Program-made: the position numbers and the translations under genes
Notes under the pieces: generated by a model
Databases searched by the model: none
Told to the model about the DNA's origin: nothing
The model's input: the letters and a program-made list of their open reading frames with translations, nothing else
DNA from: Methanosarcinales archaeon
Lineage (GTDB): Archaea; Halobacteriota; Methanosarcinia; Methanosarcinales; Methanogasteraceae
Length of the DNA stretch: 5,797 nt
Direction of reading: 5' to 3'
NCBI GenBank assembly: GCA_030666765.1
Contig: DAOUXE010000087.1
Span: 1 to 5,797 of the forward strand
Shown: positions 1 through 4,835 of the stretch, piece by piece
Numbering within the stretch: position 1 is the stretch's first letter
Layout of the letters: the number at the start of each line of letters is the position of its first letter

Positions 1-181
1 AAAACGTCAAAACCAACAAAAAAAATTCAAAAGGTGGTCCCCTATCGATGTTTAAGAAACGCGGCGTAATCCAGGCGGCACTTATCTATTGTCCATTGTG
101 GACGGGGTGACAAAAAGGAACAAAAATGGCAAGGTTTTAGGATGTGGAACTCACCCGAATATGGAGAGTTTTCATCACCCC
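1..181. other. Unassigned sequence upstream of the HsdR remnant
   Basis: No recognisable gene lies here. The first 35 bases are A-rich. One frame is open from the left edge to a TGA at 111-113 and includes the stretch MFKKRGVIQAALIYCPLWTG, which I do not recognise; it could be the tail of a gene from outside the window or a chance frame. The frame that later encodes HsdR is closed by TAA at 53-55. At 168-179 another frame reads VFIT, which would fit the residues normally preceding TSKLL in HsdR if two bases (180-181) were extra. HsdR homology may therefore extend slightly upstream with a frameshift. This is weak evidence for a deletion or insertion scar. Confidence 0.4.
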
Positions 182-1018
182 ACATCCAAACTATTAGCAG
201 TGGGGGTTGATGTGCAGACTTGTAAGCTCATAGTTCTTGATCAGCGTATCCAGTCAATGTCCCAGTTTAAACAGATCATCGGCAGGGGGACGCGCATCAA
301 TGAGGATTTTGATAAATATTTCTTCACCATTATGGATTTCAAAAAAGCCACTGAGCTGTTTGCTGATCCCGATTTTGATGGTCCTCCGATAGAAACCTAC
401 GAGCCAGAGGCTACCAGACCCACTGTTCAGCATGACAAACATCCTGACCCTGGGATAACATATGTGGTGGGTGACGTGGATGTGTGGGTCGTTGCCGAGC
501 GTGTGCAGTATTACGGCAAAGATGGTAAATTGATTACAGAATCACTCAAGGATTACACCCGCAAAACCGTGCTCAAGGATTTCACTTCACTTGACTCTTT
601 TCTTAATTACTGGGGTGTGGCAGAACAAAAGTTAGCAGTCATCAGGGAACTTGAAGAACATGGCGTGATGTTTGAAGAATTGGAAAAACATGTGGGAAAG
701 GACTATGACCCGTTTGACCTGATCTGCCACGTAGCATTTGATCAACCGTCTCTCAGCCGATAGGAGCGGGCTAAACAGGTTCGTAAAAGTAACTACTTCA
801 CAGAGTACGGCGAGCGTGCCCGCGCTGTTCTTGATGCGCTGCTGGATAAGTGTGCGGATGAGGGTATTGAGAATATCGAGAGCATGGATGCACTCAGGAT
901 ACAACCCATTAATCAACTTGGCACTCCGATTGAGATTGTTGACCTCTTTGGAGGAAAAGATAATTACCTTGCAGCGGTTCGGGGACTGGCGGCACAGATA
1001 TATATGGCAGAGGCTTAA
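89..1018 (+). pseudogene. hsdR: Type I restriction enzyme HsdR, C-terminal remnant with internal amber codon
   Basis: HsdR is the motor and nuclease subunit of type I restriction-modification complexes. Only its C-terminal third is present. From 182 the frame reads TSKLLAVGVDVQTCKLIVLD (helicase motif V region), then QFKQIIGRGTRINED (motif VI), then FTIMDFKKATELFADPDFDG and the conserved block KDYDPFDLICHVAFDQP. A TAG at 761-763 interrupts the frame, but typical HsdR sequence continues after it in the same frame (ERAKQVRKSNYFTEYGERAR, later IENIESMDALRIQP and LFGGKDNYLAAVR) to TAA at 1016-1018. The nuclease domain and first RecA-like domain (several hundred residues) are missing, and TAA at 53-55 closes the frame upstream. 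The first possible start, TTG at 89, precedes about 30 residues not like HsdR. I read it as a decayed gene; amber readthrough or pyrrolysine insertion could restore only the C-terminal fragment. hsdM follows 38 bases later. Confidence 0.85.
761..763 (+). other. In-frame TAG codon inside HsdR homology
   Basis: The codon lies between PSLSR and ERAKQVRKSNYF. From memory of the family, a basic residue (usually Arg) occupies this place in intact relatives. Homology runs on both sides in the same frame with no base gained or lost, so this is a clean substitution-type nonsense codon, not a frameshift. The seven confidently called termini in the window (1018, 2295, 2645, 2935, 3698, 4457, 4795) are all TAA or TGA, as expected but not proven for a genome that reads TAG as pyrrolysine. 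Confidence 0.8.
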
Positions 1019-1044
1019 TTCTTATAACTCGTCAATTGCGAAAA

Positions 1045-1048
1045 AGGA
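1045..1048 (+). promoter_or_regulatory. Ribosome binding site of hsdM
   Basis: AGGA lies 8 bases before the ATG at 1057. It supports that ATG over the in-frame TTG at 1036, which would add seven non-conserved residues. Confidence 0.6.
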
Positions 1049-1056
1049 ATGAAACA

Positions 1057-2295
1057 ATGTCTATCAGCACTACCATCAAAACGATTCAGGATATAATGAG
1101 AAAGGATGCTGGCGTGGATGGCGACGCCCAGCGTATCAGCCAGCTTGTGTGGATGATTTTTCTAAAGATTTTCGATGATCGCGAAAAAGAATACGAGTTG
1201 ATGGATGATGGTTACGTATCGCCAATTCCTGAGCGGCTGCGCTGGTGCAATTGGGCGGCTGACCCGGAGGGCATTACTGGCGATGAATTGCTGGATTTTG
1301 TGAATGATGACCTGTTCAAGACGCTAAAGGATTTGTCTCTTGCTGTTGAGGGGGATCGGCGCGGTTTTGTAGTCCGCAGCGTGTTTGAGGATGCATACAA
1401 CTACATGAAATCCGGCACGCTCATGCGACAGGTCATCAATAAGATAAACGAGATCAATTTCAATAAAACTGATGACATGAACCTTTTTGGGGACATCTAC
1501 GAACAAATCCTAAAAGACCTCCAAAGCGCAGGTAATGCAGGGGAGTTTTACACGCCCCGTGCAGTTACCCAGTTCATGGTGGACATGGTTGACCCGAAGC
1601 TTGGCGAAAAGATGCTTGACCCTGCCTGTGGGACGGGTGGTTTTCTGACTGCGACCATTGACCATGTGCGCGAAAACTATGTGAACAGCATCGAAGATGA
1701 AGTAATACTTCAAAAGTCAATCCCCGGTGTGGAGAAAAAGCCCCTTCCACATCTTCTCTGTGTCACAAACATGCTTCTGCACCTAATCGAAGACCCTTCG
1801 CAAATCCGGCATGATAACACCCTTGCACGACCTCTGCGTGATTACGGGCTTAAGGAGCGGTTGGATGTCATTGTCACCAATCCGCCTTTTGGCGGGATGG
1901 AGGAAGATGGCATCGAATCCAACTTCCCGGCAGCTTATCGCACGAGAGAGACTGCTGACCTTTTCCTTGTGCTTATCGTGCATCTGCTAAAGGATGGCGG
2001 GCGCGGTGCCATTGTCCTGCCTGACGGGACACTGTTTGGCGAGGGTGTAAAGATCCGCATCAAGGAGGAGTTGCTTGAGAAGTGCAACCTGCATACTATT
2101 GTGCGCTTGCCTAATGGGGTATTCAGTCCATACACGAGTATCAAGACCAACTTGCTTTTTTTCACTAAAGGAGAGCCTACAAAAGAGGTCTGGTATTATG
2201 AACATCCACACCCTGAAGGGTACAAGTCCTACTCCAAGACAAAACCCCTGCGTATAGGGGAGTTTACTCCTGAGAAGGCATGGTGGGTGCGCTGA
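1057..2295 (+). CDS. hsdM: Type I DNA methyltransferase subunit HsdM, C-terminally truncated
   Basis: HsdM transfers a methyl group from S-adenosylmethionine to adenine N6 and works as a complex with the specificity subunit HsdS. The 412-residue product starts MSISTTIKTIQDIMRKDAGV, typical of the family, followed by the helical N-terminal domain. GEFYTPR is at 162-168, SAM-binding motif I DPACGTGGF at 188-196, and catalytic motif IV NPPF at 275-278. All catalytic motifs are intact. The protein stops at EKAWWVR; as I recall the family, relatives continue about 70-90 residues beyond EKAWW with a tail that contacts DNA and the other subunits, and no frame downstream restores it. hsdS is also absent. 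The gene follows the hsdR remnant with an operon-like spacing. Methylation by this product alone is doubtful; it may be a non-functional relic or an orphan that borrows another HsdS. Confidence 0.93.
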   Translation: MSISTTIKTIQDIMRKDAGVDGDAQRISQLVWMIFLKIFDDREKEYELMDDGYVSPIPERLRWCNWAADPEGITGDELLDFVNDDLFKTLKDLSLAVEGDRRGFVVRSVFEDAYNYMKSGTLMRQVINKINEINFNKTDDMNLFGDIYEQILKDLQSAGNAGEFYTPRAVTQFMVDMVDPKLGEKMLDPACGTGGFLTATIDHVRENYVNSIEDEVILQKSIPGVEKKPLPHLLCVTNMLLHLIEDPSQIRHDNTLARPLRDYGLKERLDVIVTNPPFGGMEEDGIESNFPAAYRTRETADLFLVLIVHLLKDGGRGAIVLPDGTLFGEGVKIRIKEELLEKCNLHTIVRLPNGVFSPYTSIKTNLLFFTKGEPTKEVWYYEHPHPEGYKSYSKTKPLRIGEFTPEKAWWVR

Positions 2296-2303
2296 TTGGC
2301 GCA
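2288..2303 (+). terminator. Small hairpin at the end of hsdM, possible terminator or junction
   Basis: TGCGC at 2288-2292 and GCGCA at 2299-2303 form a perfect 5-bp inverted repeat with a 6-base loop that contains the hsdM stop codon. It is followed by AAATTTAAAT, not a true T-run. It could be a weak terminator or a scar where the hsdM tail was lost. Confidence 0.25.
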
Positions 2304-2347
2304 TAAATTTAAATGCAGCGCCGAAATTTGAAAACACAAAAGCAAAA

Positions 2348-2384
2348 GATACCATTAAATACCAATAGATACACATCGGTATCT
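2348..2384 (+). promoter_or_regulatory. Operator array and TATA box of the toxin-antitoxin operon
   Basis: Four six-base half-sites lie exactly 10 bp apart: GATACC (2348), AATACC (2358), GATACA (2368) and the inverted GGTATC (2378). The last two form a perfect 7-bp inverted repeat, TAGATAC (2366-2372) and GTATCTA (2379-2385), with a 6-base spacer. A TATA-like box TTAAATA at 2355-2361 is centred 27 bases before the antitoxin ATG, the spacing expected for an archaeal leaderless transcript. Ribbon-helix-helix antitoxins are known to bind such regularly spaced sites and repress their own operons. The overlap with the TATA box suggests repression by blocking TBP/TFB binding (inference). Confidence 0.6.
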
Positions 2385-2645
2385 ATGACTCATGCAAATC
2401 CGCAGATAAATATACGTTTGCCCCCCAAATTACAATCAGCTACCGAACAGTATGTCGATAATTATGGTTACAGGAATATTCAGGAATTTATTCTTGAAGC
2501 GATCAGGGATAAAATATTCAGGGATAACAAATATGATGAAACATTCTCCGGTGAAGAGATTGATCTGATCGAAAAACTATTGTCGGCATCCATTGAGAAA
2601 GGCAAAATAAGGGAACATGGTGATATCATCAAAGCCCTACAATGA
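2385..2645 (+). CDS. Ribbon-helix-helix antitoxin of a type II toxin-antitoxin module
   Basis: The 86-residue product should bind and neutralise the toxin encoded next and repress its own operon. Residues 8-13 (INIRLP) form the DNA-contacting beta strand of a CopG/Arc-like ribbon-helix-helix fold. They are followed by helix A (about 14-26), a turn at NYGYRN, and helix B (about 31-45, IQEFILEAIRDKIF). The charged C-terminal half, with a predicted helix around EEIDLIEKLLSASIEKGKI, is the likely toxin-binding region. I chose the ATG at 2385, not an upstream start at 2313, because the RHH strand then sits close to the N-terminus and the ATG fits a leaderless start 27 bases after a TATA box; there is no Shine-Dalgarno sequence. 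Its stop overlaps the toxin start (ATGA). Base composition is more AT-rich than the flanking genes, consistent with acquisition. The family is confident; the exact antitoxin class is not. Confidence 0.82.
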   Translation: MTHANPQINIRLPPKLQSATEQYVDNYGYRNIQEFILEAIRDKIFRDNKYDETFSGEEIDLIEKLLSASIEKGKIREHGDIIKALQ

Positions 2646-2935
2646 AATTTGAACTTGTAGCCACAGAAATTTTTATCGAACAGATCGAAAATCTCGATAA
2701 GAAATCCAAAGAGCAGATAAAAAAGAAGATTGATCTGATTTCGTCAAATCCCTTTAGGTTTAAAAGGATACATTCCAAAACTGTACATAATCTGTTCAGG
2801 GTCAGGCTGAACATCCGGAGCAATGAAATGAGACTTATCTATGCGGTATTACCCCCTAACATCATTATAGTATGCTTGCTGAATCGGAAAAACGACTACA
2901 CCGATCTGGAAAAATACCTGAAAGAACTGAAATGA
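2642..2935 (+). CDS. RelE/ParE-superfamily toxin
   Basis: The 97-residue product has the size and pattern of RelE/ParE toxins, small proteins that are either ribosome-dependent mRNA endonucleases (RelE) or gyrase poisons (ParE). Two N-terminal helices (about 7-34, rich in Lys/Glu, QIENLDKKSKEQIKKKIDLI) and the NPF turn at 36-38 are followed by the sheet core. That core contains the basic FRVRL (R53, R55), MRLIYAV (R64, Y67), IIIVCLL, and NRKNDY (R82, K83, Y86), the last resembling the HRKxxY ending of RelE proteins. These basic and aromatic residues suit an RNase site, but the substrate cannot be decided from sequence. It overlaps the antitoxin by four bases, so translation is probably coupled and both share the upstream operator. 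The pair occupies the place where hsdS would be expected. Confidence 0.85.
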   Translation: MKFELVATEIFIEQIENLDKKSKEQIKKKIDLISSNPFRFKRIHSKTVHNLFRVRLNIRSNEMRLIYAVLPPNIIIVCLLNRKNDYTDLEKYLKELK

Positions 2936-3228
2936 AATTATAATTACCCTTGAAAAGAAAAAGAGGCTCTTTGGCAATTCGCGTTGCAAGTACTGACGAA
3001 AGCGGGGGTGGGCACATCGGCAAAGTATGCGGGCGGTTCCGATGAGGGATGGTTCTCTTGTGATGCGCAGAGTGGATTGACCAGAGCACATGCCAGGCGG
3101 CTAATTTTTTGGTGTACGCTTCGGTGCAACACTTCCATAATCTTCATAACCCCTCACAAATCATTGCGCATCACCGTATCGATCTTCGTGCTTTTGCCGG
3201 GATTTGTGGACGATTTCCGCACCATAAT
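2936..3228. other. Non-coding stretch with inverted repeats, no gene recognised
   Basis: About 290 bases between the toxin and the rubrerythrin promoter hold no convincing gene. Frames of 60-120 codons exist on both strands but have no recognisable domain, and the longest + frame runs out of frame into rubrerythrin. Visible structure: AAAGAG/CTCTTT around one G (2960-2972); a small hairpin GCAAT-TCGC-GTTGC (about 2975-2988); and CATCGG (3015-3020) with CCGATG (3039-3044), extendable by two A-T pairs past a bulge. The GC-rich block about 2975-3100 differs from its AT-rich neighbour. It could be a remnant or small non-autonomous mobile element, or an RNA gene; I cannot assign it. Confidence 0.4.
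3092..3110 (+). terminator. Possible U-tract terminator after the toxin-antitoxin operon
   Basis: A run of six T (3105-3110) follows a GC-rich stretch with only a 3-bp potential stem (GCC/GGC). Archaeal transcription can end at U-tracts without a strong hairpin, so this is a candidate end for the upstream operon. Evidence is thin. Confidence 0.25.
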
Positions 3229-3237
3229 GTTATATAC
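3229..3237 (+). promoter_or_regulatory. Archaeal TATA box for the rubrerythrin operon
   Basis: GTTATATAC is a good match to an archaeal TATA box. A start about 26-27 bases downstream would fall near 3259-3260 and leave a leader of about 55 bases before the rubrerythrin ATG. It is the best promoter candidate for the whole downstream cluster, since later gaps are short. Confidence 0.55.
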
Positions 3238-3255
3238 TCGCAATGCACATCACTC

Positions 3256-3290
3256 TAACCGTAAACTATTTGGTGGTTTATGTAACCGTA
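3256..3290 (+). repeat. Direct repeat TAACCGTA and small dyad near the predicted transcript start
   Basis: TAACCGTA occurs at 3256-3263 and 3283-3290, 27 bases apart, bracketing a 5-bp dyad TAAAC (3262-3266)/GTTTA (3276-3280). The pair spans the predicted start and early leader of the rubrerythrin transcript, so it could be a repressor site; function is inferred from position only. Confidence 0.35.
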
Positions 3291-3300
3291 CAACAGTGTT

Positions 3301-3306
3301 GGAGGT
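3301..3306 (+). promoter_or_regulatory. Strong ribosome binding site of rubrerythrin
   Basis: GGAGGT lies 8 bases before the ATG at 3315, a near-perfect anti-16S match that fixes the start. Confidence 0.75.
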
Positions 3307-3314
3307 CTTAATAA

Positions 3315-3698
3315 ATGACTACAGAAAGCGAACTCAAAGCACATTTTAAGGGAGAGACAACAGAGGTCGGGCTCTACCTTGCGATGTCAAAGCAGGCAGA
3401 GCGCGAAGGGCATCACACCGCAGCTATGTACTTCAGGCAGCTCGCGATGGATGAGGCATGGCATGCCGCAGATATTGCAGAGATACTCGGCATGATCAAG
3501 GACACGAAGGCGAACCTCGAGATGATGCTCAAAGGCGAGACCATGGCTGAAACCGAGAAAGCGGACGCTGCAAAGGCAGCCGAAGCGGAAGGCAACATCG
3601 ATGCAGCCCGGTTCTTTGAGCGAGCATCCAAAGACGAAGCCCGGCATAAAGCAGGGCTGAAAGGAATTCTCATGCGATTTGATGCGCATGGATGGTAA
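3315..3698 (+). CDS. Rubrerythrin-family diiron protein without rubredoxin domain
   Basis: A 127-residue cytoplasmic ferritin-like four-helix protein, probably a peroxide reductase protecting anaerobic metabolism. Two half-repeats are visible, each with a KGET helix and a DEAxH helix: residues 12-58 and 73-119 align without gaps at about 40% identity (19 of 47). Likely iron ligands are E14, E17, E47, H50, E75, E108 and H111. Classical rubrerythrin carries GExxA in the first half and GExxE in the second; here GETTE comes first and GETMA second, as if the halves were exchanged. The C-terminal rubredoxin domain (about 40-50 residues in classical members) is absent, so electrons must come from a separate rubredoxin or similar donor. 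It is the first gene after a TATA box and strong ribosome binding site and probably heads the operon. Assignment to the diiron superfamily is firm; peroxidase activity is inferred. Confidence 0.9.
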   Translation: MTTESELKAHFKGETTEVGLYLAMSKQAEREGHHTAAMYFRQLAMDEAWHAADIAEILGMIKDTKANLEMMLKGETMAETEKADAAKAAEAEGNIDAARFFERASKDEARHKAGLKGILMRFDAHGW

Positions 3699-3717
3699 TA
3701 CCTGATAGGTGATAGAA

Positions 3718-3783
3718 ATGAAAGCAACAATTGAACAGACAAAGTGTACAGTAATGCCGAAATTGTGGCAACAGAGGTGTTAG
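3718..3783 (+). CDS. Possible 21-residue small ORF or leader peptide before the sulfite reductase
   Basis: An ATG at 3718 is preceded by AGGTGAT (3707-3713), a strong Shine-Dalgarno match at good distance, better than that of the gene which follows. The frame encodes 21 residues beginning MKATIEQTKC and ending in QQRC, then TAG at 3781-3783, two bases before the sulfite reductase ATG at 3786. That gene's own ribosome binding site lies inside the last codons. The peptide has two cysteines, one at the very end. It could be a regulatory leader that couples translation to the reductase, a remnant of a gene, or chance. I do not recognise the peptide. Confidence 0.35.
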   Translation: MKATIEQTKCTVMPKLWQQRC

Positions 3784-3785
3784 GA

Positions 3786-4457
3786 ATGGCTGATGAAAAG
3801 AAGAACGACCTACCAGAGAAGGGAGCAGTCGTGCAGAGAGACAGAGAGACGTACGCGATAGCGCCTGACACTCCGGCAGGCGTGGTATCGCCTGATGCAC
3901 TGCGAAAGATTGCGGATGTTTCCGAGAAGTACGGTGCAGCCGCGATAAAGATAACAAGCGCACAGCGGATGGTTATTGTGGGCTTGAAGGAAGAAGACAT
4001 CGATAGCGCATGGAAGGACCTCGAGATGAGTCCGGGTGCTGCAATCGGGCTATGCGTCCGGAGCGTCAAGATCTGTCCGGGAACTGCCTTCTGTAAGAAA
4101 GGCATCGCAGACAGTCTCGGGCTCGGGATGGCTCTGCATGACGCGTACCACGGCATGAGCCTCCCCGCGAAGTTCAAGATCGGCGTATCCGGCTGTCCGA
4201 ACTGCTGCGGCGAGTCCTGGGTCAAGGACCTCGGATTCTTCGGATTCAAGAAAGGCTTCAAGGTGGTCGTCGGAGGCGAGGCTGGCAAGAAGCCGAGAAT
4301 TGCACAGGAGCTGACCTACGTCGAGTCGATCGACGATGCGAAGAAGGTTGCGCAGAGCGTCTTTGACTACTACACCTCGAATGCAAAGCCAAAGGAGCGG
4401 ATTGGCGACTTCATCGACCGGGTCGGGTTCGAGGAGTTTGCGAAAGGAGTGCTCTGA
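3786..4457 (+). CDS. Small siroheme/4Fe-4S sulfite reductase (Dsr-like protein)
   Basis: The 223-residue product is a minimal one-subunit sulfite/nitrite reductase homologue, of the size of the low-molecular-weight assimilatory sulfite reductase (P590 type) known from Methanosarcina and Desulfovibrio, and of Dsr-like proteins of methanogens. Known relatives reduce sulfite to sulfide with six electrons. Residues about 20-80 form the ferredoxin-like half domain (ITSAQRMVIVGL, with R61 a likely siroheme contact). The 4Fe-4S/siroheme cysteines follow in the classical pattern: C97-x5-C103 (CPGTAFC) and C137-x3-C141 (CPNCC). I prefer ATG 3786 with GAGGTG at 3774-3779 over a GTG at 3744, whose extra 14 residues look non-conserved. 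It ends by sharing one base with the cupin start (TGATG). Sulfite detoxification or sulfur assimilation are both possible; reduction of another oxyanion is not excluded. Confidence 0.88.
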   Translation: MADEKKNDLPEKGAVVQRDRETYAIAPDTPAGVVSPDALRKIADVSEKYGAAAIKITSAQRMVIVGLKEEDIDSAWKDLEMSPGAAIGLCVRSVKICPGTAFCKKGIADSLGLGMALHDAYHGMSLPAKFKIGVSGCPNCCGESWVKDLGFFGFKKGFKVVVGGEAGKKPRIAQELTYVESIDDAKKVAQSVFDYYTSNAKPKERIGDFIDRVGFEEFAKGVL

Positions 4458-4795
4458 TGAAGATCGTTGACGCTATAAGTGCACCAGTATCTCCAAACCC
4501 GCATGGCGTTCATGCGTCGATGATTCATGACACCGAGCATTCCCAGGCAGTGCACATTATGTTGCAGCCAGGGGAAGCGCTGAAACTCCACGCAACCCCG
4601 GTGGACGTCTTCTTCTACATACTTGAAGGACGCGGCGTCGTTGAGATCGGTGGCGAACGAGAGGAGGTTGTGGCAGATCAGCTCATCGAGAGTCCTGCAC
4701 GAGTTCCACACCGTCTGCTGAATGAAAGCGACTCGGTATTTCGTTTTCTTGTCGTGAAGACACCAAGACCAAAGGAGAAGACGCGGGTGCTGTGA
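4457..4795 (+). CDS. Small single-domain cupin protein
   Basis: The 112-residue product has a single cupin barrel. Motif 1 is PGEALKLHATPVDVFFYILEGRG (residues 38-60) and motif 2 is around DQLIESPARVPHRLLNES (74-91), with H45 and H85 as likely metal ligands. The usual HxH of motif 1 is HxT here (T47), so the metal site is incomplete unless D50 or E57 substitutes. Such small cupins act as metal-binding enzymes, ligand sensors or storage proteins; the substrate cannot be read from the sequence. GGAG at 4446-4449 and the one-base overlap with the sulfite reductase point to translational coupling and a linked function. There is no signal peptide, so it should be cytoplasmic. Confidence 0.85.
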   Translation: MKIVDAISAPVSPNPHGVHASMIHDTEHSQAVHIMLQPGEALKLHATPVDVFFYILEGRGVVEIGGEREEVVADQLIESPARVPHRLLNESDSVFRFLVVKTPRPKEKTRVL

Positions 4796-4823
4796 GATCG
4801 CGCATTAGACCGATCTATATGAA

Positions 4824-4827
4824 GAGG
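4824..4827 (+). promoter_or_regulatory. Ribosome binding site of the multiheme cytochrome
   Basis: GAGG lies 8 bases before ATG 4836 and supports it over the next in-frame ATG at 4842. The 40-base gap after the cupin holds no convincing terminator, so the cytochrome is probably in the same operon. Confidence 0.5.
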
Positions 4828-4835
4828 GATAGGAA

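Noticed and set aside
738..1052. 104-codon open frame on the + strand spanning the end of hsdR
   Set aside because: It is out of frame with HsdR; recognisable HsdR sequence continues in the other frame after the TAG, so this is not a frameshifted continuation.
2313..2384. Upstream ATG extending the antitoxin by 24 residues
   Set aside because: The added residues are Lys/Gln/Asn-rich, non-family-like, and are encoded by the operator and TATA region; ATG 2385 fits a leaderless start.
2960..2972. AAAGAGGCTCTTT as a transcription terminator hairpin
   Set aside because: A perfect palindrome with a single central base cannot form a normal hairpin loop with the full stem; no T-run follows.
2984..3349. 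121-codon + frame running into rubrerythrin
   Set aside because: No domain is recognisable, it has no ribosome site, it overlaps the rubrerythrin promoter and the start of the rubrerythrin gene in another frame.
3413..4288. 291-codon open frame on the - strand
   Set aside because: It is antisense to rubrerythrin and the sulfite reductase, both unmistakable on the + strand; its Ser/Pro/Ala-rich translation is typical of a shadow frame in GC-rich codons.
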